A stretch of DNA of 20,058 nucleotides, taken from assembly GCA_034005175.1 (NCBI GenBank), contig JAVEVF010000025.1, positions 1 to 20,058 of the forward strand, read 5' to 3'. The notes beneath the pieces were generated by a model that was given only the letters and a program-made list of their open reading frames with translations, searched no databases and had not been told where the DNA came from. Both the position numbers and the translations under genes were made by a program. Source of the stretch: JAVEVF01 sp034005175 (GTDB lineage: Bacteria; Actinomycetota; Coriobacteriia; Anaerosomatales; SLCP01). Below are positions 7,893-14,559 of the stretch, in pieces (the stretch's first letter is position 1; every line of letters begins with the position of its first letter).

Positions 7893-7988
7893 CCCAGCGC
7901 CGGCAGTCTTTACCTGAAGGACGCAGCCTTGTTGAGCGCCGCACGGGCATGGGTGCCAGCTAGCGATAGGCTTGTGGTCCTGGCGCCA

Positions 7989-9467
7989 CTACCCGAGTGC
8001 CAGATCGGCTACCGCTTCCGCGTCCAGCCCGATGAGGTCGCCTCGGCGCAAGCGCCACGTCCCCGCAGCTGCGATCATCGCGGCGTTGTCGGTGCACAGT
8101 GAGAGCTCGGGGACGCAAAGCGCGATTCCCTCGGCCGCAAGCGCAACGCGCAATGACTCACGCAACGAGGGATTTGCAGCGACGCCTCCCGCCAGACACA
8201 CCGTTCTCACACCGTACTCCTTAGCGGCACGGAGGGTCTTTGCAACCTGCACGTCAACGACGGCCGCCTGAAACGACGCTGCGAGATCGGGTAGATCGAT
8301 CTCACGACCTGCCTCCCGCTCATGGCGGATGTGATTGATGACCGCGGTCTTGAGCCCCGACAGCGAGAAGCGATAGTCGCCGGAGCGCATCATGGCCCGT
8401 GGGAATTCGATGGCCGCACGATCCCCCTCCGCAGCCAAACGCGACAAGATAGGGCCGCCCGGATAGCCGAGGCCAAGCACCTTCGCGACCTTGTCAAACG
8501 CCTCACCAGTGGCATCGTCAAGCGTCTCGCCGAGAATCTCATACACACCCCACTCGGGGACGTGCACAAGCGATGTGTGCCCTCCCGACACGACGAGCGC
8601 AACAAGCGGGGGCTCAAGATCGGGATGGGAGAGCAAGTTGGCGAAGATGTGTCCTTCGAGGTGGTTCACACCCACGAGCGGAAGCCCCGCGGCAAAGGCC
8701 AGTCCCTTCGCATATGCAAGCCCCACAACAAGCGCACCGATGAGACCGGGACCCTGTGTGACCGCGATGGCATCGATATGCCCGAGTGTGGTCGATGCGC
8801 GCTCGAGGGCCTCGGTCACCACACCGACTATGGCCTCCGTGTGCTTGCGCGACGCGATCTCGGGCACGACCCCACCGAACCGCGCATGAAAGTCCACCTG
8901 GCTTGCTATCACGCTTGAAAGCACCTCGGTGCCGCCGCGCATGACGGCAGCGGCGGTCTCGTCACACGAAGTCTCGATGGCAAGCACCACCTCGGCCCCC
9001 GGCGGCGGAAGGCTGCGCTCGGCGTGGCCGAGGTCCGTCCACATGATGAGCGCATCTGCTCCGTTGCCGTAATATCCCCGGCGCACGCCCTCAACTGACA
9101 GACCCTTCGCTTGATAGAACGCCTGTGCGCTTGCGTTGTCGTTGCGCACCTCTAGCGTGAGACGTCTCGCACCCGCTCGTGCAGCGCGCGCGGAAAGCTC
9201 TTCGAGAAGCATGGTGGCTACGCCGCATCCCTGGGCAGCGGCGGCCACAGCGAGGTTCATGAGGTGCGCTTCGTCTCCGACGATCATGACTCCACCGTAG
9301 CCGACGAGCACACCTGCTTCGGTGCACGCAGCAAGCCAGATGCGGTCGGCACGAGACAGCTCCGAGATGAACATCGCCGGAGACCATGGGTCGGGAAAGG
9401 ATGCCACCTCGATCTCCAGCACGGCCTGCAGATCATCAGCGCCAAGAGGACGCAGAGCGAAGGTCAT
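7989..9467 (-). CDS. tsaD: Fused RimI N-acetyltransferase and TsaD threonylcarbamoyltransferase
   Basis: Two enzymes in one 492-residue chain. Residues 1-150 are a GNAT acetyltransferase of the RimI type, which acetylates the N-terminal alanine of ribosomal protein S18. It shows the acetyl-CoA loop AAQGCGVA at 77-84, EVRNDNASAQAFY at 106-118 and GYYGNGADALIM at the end. Residues about 159-492 are a full-length TsaD, which transfers threonylcarbamoyl to A37 of ANN-decoding tRNAs. It shows ETSCDET at 165-171, metal-binding H269 and H273 in HLEGH, VSGGHTS at 293-299, CLAGGVAANPSL at 424-435 and CTDNAAM at 458-464. The frame crosses the junction without a stop. The ATG overlaps the tsaB stop as ATGA, with a GGGGGAG site upstream. 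RimI and TsaD are neighbours in many bacteria; fusion is less common. Confidence 0.95.
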   Translation of the reverse strand: MTFALRPLGADDLQAVLEIEVASFPDPWSPAMFISELSRADRIWLAACTEAGVLVGYGGVMIVGDEAHLMNLAVAAAAQGCGVATMLLEELSARAARAGARRLTLEVRNDNASAQAFYQAKGLSVEGVRRGYYGNGADALIMWTDLGHAERSLPPPGAEVVLAIETSCDETAAAVMRGGTEVLSSVIASQVDFHARFGGVVPEIASRKHTEAIVGVVTEALERASTTLGHIDAIAVTQGPGLIGALVVGLAYAKGLAFAAGLPLVGVNHLEGHIFANLLSHPDLEPPLVALVVSGGHTSLVHVPEWGVYEILGETLDDATGEAFDKVAKVLGLGYPGGPILSRLAAEGDRAAIEFPRAMMRSGDYRFSLSGLKTAVINHIRHEREAGREIDLPDLAASFQAAVVDVQVAKTLRAAKEYGVRTVCLAGGVAANPSLRESLRVALAAEGIALCVPELSLCTDNAAMIAAAGTWRLRRGDLIGLDAEAVADLALG

Positions 9468-10255
9468 GACTGCTCCCCCCGCCGCTCGCGCTCTGCGACG
9501 CCAGACGGTGGCACTCGCGGCACATCATCCTCACCCTTGCGCTCGTTCTCCTCCGCGTCGGACAGACGCGTGTACACCGGCAGAAGGTTGTGTGGACTGC
9601 CGTCGCCGGCCGCTCCTCGTGCGCGTGCATCCGCATATGCCGCCAGCAGCCCCGCGCCCCCCGGAAGCCAGGGGGCATCATCAAGCACGCGCATGCGCTG
9701 CTGTCCCAAGCTCGCGAACACCGTGTGGTGCTTGTGCAGCCCGGCGCCGGCGAGCAGCAGATGCTCGTCGAGGGTCGCCCACTCATCCACGACATCTGAC
9801 GGGTGTGCCACGCGGTCCTCGGACAGGCGCGACACCTTCCCCTCGGCAAGGCGAAAGAGCGCGGGATAGACCTCCCCGCGCATGGCATCGCCGACGACAC
9901 CTAACAACCCAGTCTCGCCTCTCATCGCGCATGCCCATGCGATAGCGTCAAGGGTGCCCGCACCGTATAGCGGCACACCTAGGCCGTGTGCAAGCCCTTT
10001 CGCGGTCGCCACCCCGATGCGCACTCCCGTGAACGATCCCGGGCCCCTGCCGACCACCACCTCGGCGATGTCTGAGGGAGTCACGCCCTCGGCAAGGAGC
10101 AGGTCACGCACTGCGGGGAGCAGACGCCCGAGTGCAGCACGGGGAGCTTCGAAGTCTGAGATCGCTGCGGTCTCAAGGGTCGTCGCGCGCCAGCGGCCAA
10201 GGGCGAGCGCGCAACGATCGGTAGCGGTGTCGAAGGCCAGCACAAGCGCGCTCAC
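9464..10255 (-). CDS. tsaB: TsaB, t6A37 tRNA-modification complex subunit
   Basis: Inactive TsaD paralogue that dimerises with TsaD and, with TsaE, supports threonylcarbamoyladenosine formation. The protein has 263 residues from MSALVLAFDTATD. It keeps the ASKHA-type start LAFDTATD at 6-13 and the family motif GPGSFTGVRIG at 71-81, and ends near LPVYTRLSDAEENE plus a charged tail of about 25 residues. The start is the GTG at 10253-10255. GAGGAGGT lies 6 bases upstream, inside the end of tsaE, and the start overlaps the tsaE stop as GTGA. An upstream in-frame start at 10315 would add 20 residues without homology and lacks this support. The stop overlaps the RimI-TsaD start, so all three genes are probably translationally coupled. 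Confidence 0.95.
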   Translation of the reverse strand: MSALVLAFDTATDRCALALGRWRATTLETAAISDFEAPRAALGRLLPAVRDLLLAEGVTPSDIAEVVVGRGPGSFTGVRIGVATAKGLAHGLGVPLYGAGTLDAIAWACAMRGETGLLGVVGDAMRGEVYPALFRLAEGKVSRLSEDRVAHPSDVVDEWATLDEHLLLAGAGLHKHHTVFASLGQQRMRVLDDAPWLPGGAGLLAAYADARARGAAGDGSPHNLLPVYTRLSDAEENERKGEDDVPRVPPSGVAERERRGEQS

Positions 10256-10770
10256 AGGCCGACCTCCTCGGCCAGCGTGGTCACGCCAGGGATGGCCGCG
10301 CACGCTTCGCGCCACGCGCCGATGAGCCGAGCGCTTCTCGGACCTGAGGCCTTCGCGCTGATGTGCCGAGTCTCATCGCCGATGATGGTAAGCATCACCG
10401 TAAGCGTGTCTTCAGGCAGCGCATCTGGAAACTTGTCACCCCACTCGATCACGCTCACCGCCCCGCTCTCAAGCACGCCCCAGAAGTCGATGTCTTCTAA
10501 CTGCCACTCATGTTCGAGGCGGTACAGGTCGAAGTGAGCGAGATCGGCGCAACCGCTGTGGATGACGAGAATGTTGAAGGTGGGGCTCGTCACGCGACCG
10601 CTCACGCCGAGAGCCGATGCGAGTCCTTGGGTGATGACGGTCTTTCCCGCGCCGAGATCGCCGGTCAACACCACCACATCTCCGGGGCGCGCGTGGCTGC
10701 CGAGCGCCGCGCCTGCCGCGCGCGTGCCCTCGGCACACGACGTCTCCAGAAGCAGGTGGCCGCCGCTCAT
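10252..10770 (-). CDS. tsaE: TsaE, ATPase of the t6A37 tRNA-modification complex
   Basis: P-loop ATPase that binds TsaB-TsaD and drives repeated cycles of t6A synthesis. The protein has 172 residues from MSGGHLLLETSC. The Walker A motif GDLGAGKT is at 37-44, followed by TSPTFNI at 61-67, HFDLYRL at 79-85 and VIEWGDKF at about 107-114, all typical of TsaE. I chose the ATG at 10768-10770, which overlaps the stop of the upstream uracil-DNA glycosylase gene as ATGA. GGGGAG lies roughly 10 bases upstream. A longer frame to 10824 would add 18 residues lying within the upstream gene and lacking homology. Tight packing with tsaB and tsaD fits a functional operon. Confidence 0.95.
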   Translation of the reverse strand: MSGGHLLLETSCAEGTRAAGAALGSHARPGDVVVLTGDLGAGKTVITQGLASALGVSGRVTSPTFNILVIHSGCADLAHFDLYRLEHEWQLEDIDFWGVLESGAVSVIEWGDKFPDALPEDTLTVMLTIIGDETRHISAKASGPRSARLIGAWREACAAIPGVTTLAEEVGL

Positions 10771-11366
10771 AGCTCGAACAGCTCCCCCTGCACCAGGTCG
10801 TGGACTGTCGACTCTCCAGCGCATGCGAGCACCTCGGACAGCAGCGAGAAGTCGGCAAAGAGCACGTCACGCTTACTGGCATCGTGAAGCGCCGCGGCGG
10901 GATGGAAGATGGGCAGCACAGTGAAGCGCCCCGCCTGGTGCAGGGAGCCCCGCAAACGCGTGATGCCTGTCGCCGTCTTCAGCACGAACCGCGTGGCGAA
11001 GTTGCCCATGGTGACGATGACGCTTGGGTTGACGAGGCGAACCTGTTCGCGCAGGAACGGCGTACATGCATCGATCTCCGCTGGCTGCGGGTCGCGATTT
11101 CCCTGCGGTCGGCACTTGAGGATGTTGGCGATGTAGATGTCAGCGCGATCCAGACCGATCGACGCCAGGAGCTCATCGAGAAGCTTGCCCGCGGCTCCTA
11201 CAAACGGCTCACCTTGGAGATCCTCGTTGCGTCCTGGGGCTTCTCCGATGAACATGACATCGGCGTCTTCGCGCCCCCCGCCGAACACCAGGCACATCCT
11301 CGTTTCACCGAGATCGCATCGGTGGCAGTCGCCGATGTGTTCCCGGAGCTCTCTTAGCGTGTCCAT
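10767..11366 (-). CDS. Family 4 uracil-DNA glycosylase (iron-sulfur)
   Basis: Removes uracil from DNA as the first step of base excision repair. The protein has 199 residues, the usual length for this family. Four cysteines at 14, 17, 85 and 101 (CHRC, NILKCRP, DACTPF) match the spacing of the 4Fe-4S ligands of family 4 enzymes. The active-site motif GEAPG is at 41-45, with E42 in the family 4 position, and the second motif HPAA is at 155-158. The start ATG is 4 bases after the nitroreductase stop. No good Shine-Dalgarno lies at normal distance, so translation probably depends on coupling with the gene before it. The stop overlaps tsaE. A family 5 enzyme is less likely given the GEAPG motif and cysteine pattern. 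Confidence 0.93.
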   Translation of the reverse strand: MDTLRELREHIGDCHRCDLGETRMCLVFGGGREDADVMFIGEAPGRNEDLQGEPFVGAAGKLLDELLASIGLDRADIYIANILKCRPQGNRDPQPAEIDACTPFLREQVRLVNPSVIVTMGNFATRFVLKTATGITRLRGSLHQAGRFTVLPIFHPAAALHDASKRDVLFADFSLLSEVLACAGESTVHDLVQGELFEL

Positions 11367-11370
11367 GTGC

Positions 11371-11886
11371 TCACAACCACGTCGTGACCTCCTCGAGCGG
11401 TCGCCGTACGGGCTTCGCCGAGGACTCCGCCGAATACCCTACTGGCAGAATAGCCACCGGCGTGATGGGCGCAACGATACCGAGCGCATTCCGCACCGCA
11501 CGCTCATCGAACGCTCCAACCCAGCACGATGCCAGCCCGCGGTCGACCGCGGCGAGAAGGATATTGGAGATGGCAGCTGCCGTATCTTGGATTCCATACA
11601 ACATCTGACCGCGGTCGCCGTAGCGCGCCGCGCATGGCCGTGGGTCCACGGAGACGACGATCACAACCGGCGCCGAAGTCGCCCACCGCTGGCTCAGCAC
11701 ACCTGCAAGGCTCTCACGTGATGCAGCGGACTTCAGCACGGAGAAGCGCCAGGGCTGTATGTGCCCCGCGCTGGGAGCACTCACGCCTGCAAGCAAGAGC
11801 GCCCGCACGTCTTCATCACTCACATCACGCTTGGCATCGAAATGACGCACACTGCGGCGTCGTGTAAGCACATCGGCGAATTCCAT
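11371..11886 (-). CDS. Nitroreductase family protein (FMN-dependent)
   Basis: Flavin oxidoreductase of the nitroreductase fold, probably using FMN and NAD(P)H; the substrate cannot be read from sequence. The protein has 171 residues, at the short end for the family. Visible are the phosphate-binding arginine motif RRSVRHF at 10-16, the flavin-contacting APSAGHIQPW at 37-46, the central helix with GIQDTAAAISNILLAA at 98-113, then GLASCWVGAF at 117-126 and LPVGY at 147-151. I start at the ATG at 11884-11886 because GAGGAG lies about 6 bases upstream; the open frame continues upstream to 12039 but runs over the divergent gene and lacks homology. It is probably the first gene of the run through UDG, tsaE, tsaB and rimI-tsaD. 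The link to tRNA modification looks positional only. Confidence 0.9.
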   Translation of the reverse strand: MEFADVLTRRRSVRHFDAKRDVSDEDVRALLLAGVSAPSAGHIQPWRFSVLKSAASRESLAGVLSQRWATSAPVVIVVSVDPRPCAARYGDRGQMLYGIQDTAAAISNILLAAVDRGLASCWVGAFDERAVRNALGIVAPITPVAILPVGYSAESSAKPVRRPLEEVTTWL

Positions 11887-11923
11887 CGGCGCTCCTCGAC
11901 AGACGAACACTGAGTACCCCATG

Positions 11924-11929
11924 ATTCTA
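11924..11929 (-). promoter_or_regulatory. Possible -10 box for the nitroreductase-tsaBDE run
   Basis: TAGAAT on the minus strand, identical to the groES -10 box, lies 37 bases before the nitroreductase ATG in the 97-base gap between divergent genes. No good -35 box is found 16-18 bases upstream of it. The gap must hold promoters for both directions, so position is plausible but the call is weak. Confidence 0.35.
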
Positions 11930-11967
11930 AAACAAGGGAGGCGGGGCCCAGCAGAGAATACCTTACT

Positions 11968-11973
11968 AGGAGG
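11968..11973 (+). promoter_or_regulatory. Shine-Dalgarno of the 113-residue plus-strand gene
   Basis: AGGAGG, extended to AGGAGGTGA, lies 10 bases before the ATG at 11984. It shows that the short plus-strand frame is really translated and fixes the start there rather than at an ATG at 11921. Confidence 0.75.
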
Positions 11974-11983
11974 TGAGAGGGGT

Positions 11984-12325
11984 ATGAGAAGCCAAAGACC
12001 GGATGTGAGCGATGAGGACCTGGGGATTCGCGCACACAAGCTGCGTCAGGCTCAGGCGGTTCAAAGGGAGATCGAGCGTATCCGCCACTCTCTGAAAAGC
12101 GAGTGGGCCGCTCTCACCGATCGTGAGATCGAAGAGCTCGAATGGGTTCTTGGTGAGATGTGGGCATACGTTCCGCGCGAGGAGTGGGAGAGTCTGCGCT
12201 TCGGTCTCTTGCCGATGCATGATGTCCGCAAGCTGCTGTTGCTCGGCCGAGAGCTAAGAAAGCACGAGCGGAGCTCGGTCGAGATACTTGATGATATGAA
12301 GCAGGTCGTCGCCAATAGGGCGTGA
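11984..12325 (+). CDS. Hypothetical protein, 113 residues, helical and charged
   Basis: I do not recognise this protein. It has 113 residues, no cysteine, no signal peptide and no membrane segment. It is rich in Glu, Arg and Leu and looks mostly helical: a first long helix around residues 10-40 (RAHKLRQAQAVQREIERI), then LTDREIEELEWVLGEMW at 44-60, then HDVRKLLLLGRELRKHE and a C-terminal helix. Such a pattern suits a small coiled-coil or protein-binding protein in the cytoplasm, but no function can be assigned. It is the only plus-strand gene here, divergent from the nitroreductase gene and convergent with the V-ATPase subunit D gene. A strong AGGAGGTGA site precedes it and a good intrinsic terminator follows 30 bases after the stop, so it is a self-contained transcription unit. 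Confidence 0.8.
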   Translation: MRSQRPDVSDEDLGIRAHKLRQAQAVQREIERIRHSLKSEWAALTDREIEELEWVLGEMWAYVPREEWESLRFGLLPMHDVRKLLLLGRELRKHERSSVEILDDMKQVVANRA

Positions 12326-12326
12326 C

Positions 12327-12348
12327 ACGGGGTTCGGGGGTTCCCCGT
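12327..12348 (+). repeat. Small inverted repeat after the plus-strand gene
   Basis: ACGGGG and CCCCGT arms enclose a 10-base loop just past the stop codon at 12325. There is no T tract, so it is not itself a terminator. It may protect the 3' end or assist the stronger hairpin that follows. Confidence 0.4.
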
Positions 12349-12354
12349 AACACG

Positions 12355-12402
12355 GAGGCCGCCACCCGGAACCGGGAAGGCGGCCTCTTGCTTTGTTGCT
12401 TT
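12355..12402 (+). terminator. Intrinsic terminator of the plus-strand gene
   Basis: GAGGCCGCC (12355-12363) pairs perfectly with GGCGGCCTC (12379-12387). The loop itself contains a CCCGG/CCGGG pair, so the hairpin can extend. It is followed by TTGCTTTGTTGCTTT on the plus strand. On the minus strand no T tract follows, so the V-ATPase operon end (12462) has no equally clear terminator of its own. Confidence 0.8.
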
Positions 12403-12461
12403 GCGTCTGTGGCCACGCGACACGTCACGCACGCCGCGCATCGCCTGGGCCATGCTCGACC

Positions 12462-13103
12462 CTACTGTGCTGCCTTCTTGCGCTCGATCTTCTTCTTGAC
12501 CTTCTTCAGGCGGAAGAGATCCTCACGAGCGCGCTCGTCGAGCGTCTGCCTGATGTACGTGACCTGCTCGCGAAGCGCGGGAACGGTCACTTGCTCAAGG
12601 GCGTTCACCCGTCGGTTGGTCTTCTGAATCTCCTCGCCGAGCCGCTTCAGGCGTGTCTCGATGTCAGCATATTCGATGATGACATCGAGTATGCGCTCGA
12701 ACTTGTCGGCGGTTTCATCAACGCGCGACGAGACGCCCGTGACCGAGTAGCCACGCGTGAACGACGAACGAATCGGACTCTCGCCCTTGGTGACCACCGG
12801 AACCGACACGCCCATGATCTTCGTACCGGTCATGTCCACCACGATCTCGCTCTTGGTGGCCATGCCTGCCGAGCGCAGGGCCACCGTACCGTCAACGGCC
12901 TTGGCGACGGCAAGCGAGTACTGGGCGTCAGCAACATTCTTCTGCAGCGACTCGGACAATCGCAACGTCTCGTCCATGACGCCCATGAACTCGATGAGCA
13001 AGGCGTCTCGCTTCTGCTTCAGCAGATCCATACCCTGCTCGGCGAGTTTGATCTGCTCTCGCCGCTCAAGTAGCTCTGCCCGTGTTGGCCGGACTTCTTC
13101 CAT
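12462..13103 (-). CDS. atpD: V/A-type ATPase subunit D (central rotor shaft)
   Basis: Forms the long coiled-coil rotor axle inside the A3B3 head, passing torque between the head and the membrane ring. The protein has 213 residues, typical of the family. The N-terminus VRPTRAELLERREQIKLAEQG and the segment LLKQKRDALLIEF are the diagnostic first helix. The C-terminal helix (from about residue 140, with RLKRLGEEIQKTNRRVNALE) ends in a very basic stretch, RLKKVKKKIERKK. The ATG follows an AGGGGGG site. It starts 15 bases after the subunit B stop and is the last gene of the operon. The symbol follows V/A-ATPase naming and must not be confused with F-type atpD (beta). Confidence 0.95.
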   Translation of the reverse strand: MEEVRPTRAELLERREQIKLAEQGMDLLKQKRDALLIEFMGVMDETLRLSESLQKNVADAQYSLAVAKAVDGTVALRSAGMATKSEIVVDMTGTKIMGVSVPVVTKGESPIRSSFTRGYSVTGVSSRVDETADKFERILDVIIEYADIETRLKRLGEEIQKTNRRVNALEQVTVPALREQVTYIRQTLDERAREDLFRLKKVKKKIERKKAAQ

Positions 13104-13118
13104 GGTCCCCCCTTAGAC

Positions 13119-14558
13119 TTAGAGGTCGCCAGAGTCCTGGCCGGCACTAGGGTGGTACTCGTCGATGAAGTCACGCACGCGCTTGAGTTCGCTCATCGGA
13201 AGCCCCGCCATGAGCTCCCAGCTGATTGCCAGCGTCTCTTCGATCGTGCGGCCCTCTTCGCCCTGGCCGACAATACGCTTCTCGAACTCGTCAGCGAAGC
13301 GCAGGTAGGCGCGGTCATTATCAGAAAGCGCTTCTTCACCGACGATGGCCACCAGCTTGCGCAGGTCACGACCTTGCGCATAAGCAGCGTAAAGCTGGTT
13401 TGCCACGGCCCGGTGGTCGTTTCGGGTCTTGCCCTCTCCAATGCCGAGATTCATCAGTCTCGATAGACACGGCAGCACGTCGATGGGCGGATATACCGCA
13501 CGGCGATGTAGCTGGCGCGAGAGCACGATCTGACCCTCGGTGATGTAGCCCGTGAGGTCGGGGATGGGATGCGTGATGTCGTCATCGGGCATGGTGAGGA
13601 TGGGAAGCTGGGTCACCGAGCCCTTGCGGTTCTTGATTCGACCCGCACGCTCATAGATCATGGACAGGTCTGTGTACATGTAGCCGGGATAGCCTCGGCG
13701 CCCAGGAACCTCTTCACGTGCGGTGGAGACCTCGCGCAACGCCTCGCAGTAGTTCGTCATGTCGGAGAGCACGACGAGCACCTGCATGTCCTTCTCGAAT
13801 GCCAGGTACTCTGCCACAGTGAGTGCGGCCTTCGGTGTAAGCAGGCGCTCGACCGTGGGGTCGTCGGCAAGGTTGAGGAAGAACACCACGCGTTCGAGCG
13901 CTCCTGTGGACTCGAACTGGTTCATGAAGTACGCCGATTCGCGGTGCGTGATGCCCATCGCACCGAAGACGATGGCGAACTCCTCGCCGCTCTTCACCCG
14001 TGCCTGGCGGATGATCTGCGCCGCAAGCTCATTGGCGGGCAGACCTGAGCCGGAGAAGATGGGGAGCTTCTGCCCGCGGACAAGCGTGTTCAGCCCGTCG
14101 ATGGCGCTGATGCCGGTCTCGATGAAGTCTGCCGGCTTCTCTCGTGTGTAAGGGTTGATGGGCGCGCCGGTGACCGACAAGCTGCGCTCGGGGATGATAG
14201 GCGCGCCTCCGTCGATGGGAGCGCCCGTGCCGTTCAGCACGCGGCCGAGAAGGTCGGGCGAGACGTCGATGCGCGCCACGTCTTCCAGGAAGCGCACCTC
14301 GGTGGCGTCGATGTCGATGCCTTGAGTACCCTCGTACACCTGGATGACAGCGGTCGTCTCGCTGATCTCCAACACCTGCCCGGTGCGGCGGGTGCCGTCG
14401 GGCATGCGGATAGCCACCATCTCATCGTAAGCGACCCTCTCGACGTTCTCTACGAAGATGAGGGGGCCAGTTACGTAGCTCAGCGTCCGGTAGTCCGTCG
14501 ACACTAGCGAACGCGCGGCGGACTGCTCCTTATCGGCTGTCATAGTCTGGGGAGTCAC
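13119..14558 (-). CDS. atpB: V/A-type ATPase subunit B (non-catalytic)
   Basis: Non-catalytic partner of subunit A in the soluble A3B3 head. The protein has 479 residues, close to the usual 460-480. The position of the Walker A motif reads FSGSGLPANELA at 168-179 with no P-loop lysine, as expected for a non-hydrolysing B subunit. DMTNYCEALREVS and PCLSRLMNLGIGEGKTR are present, the latter with the arginine that reaches into the neighbouring catalytic site. The start is a GTG at 14556-14558, with GAGGTG 7 bases upstream inside the end of subunit A. An ATG five codons later has no ribosome binding site. One base separates the subunit A stop from this start, so the two are coupled. The name refers to V/A-type naming. 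Confidence 0.95.
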   Translation of the reverse strand: MTPQTMTADKEQSAARSLVSTDYRTLSYVTGPLIFVENVERVAYDEMVAIRMPDGTRRTGQVLEISETTAVIQVYEGTQGIDIDATEVRFLEDVARIDVSPDLLGRVLNGTGAPIDGGAPIIPERSLSVTGAPINPYTREKPADFIETGISAIDGLNTLVRGQKLPIFSGSGLPANELAAQIIRQARVKSGEEFAIVFGAMGITHRESAYFMNQFESTGALERVVFFLNLADDPTVERLLTPKAALTVAEYLAFEKDMQVLVVLSDMTNYCEALREVSTAREEVPGRRGYPGYMYTDLSMIYERAGRIKNRKGSVTQLPILTMPDDDITHPIPDLTGYITEGQIVLSRQLHRRAVYPPIDVLPCLSRLMNLGIGEGKTRNDHRAVANQLYAAYAQGRDLRKLVAIVGEEALSDNDRAYLRFADEFEKRIVGQGEEGRTIEETLAISWELMAGLPMSELKRVRDFIDEYHPSAGQDSGDL

Positions 14559-14559
14559 G

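Noticed and set aside
7880..7988. Terminator after rimI-tsaD
   Set aside because: Only short, imperfect stems were found and no T tract, so no terminator can be supported; read-through into the dikinase-like gene remains possible.
11887..12039. N-terminal extension of the nitroreductase by 51 residues
   Set aside because: It would overlap the divergent plus-strand gene; the inner ATG has a good ribosome binding site and matches the family start.
12322..13073. Plus-strand frames opposite V-ATPase subunit D
   Set aside because: They begin inside the terminator region and run antisense to a clear subunit D gene, with no family resemblance.
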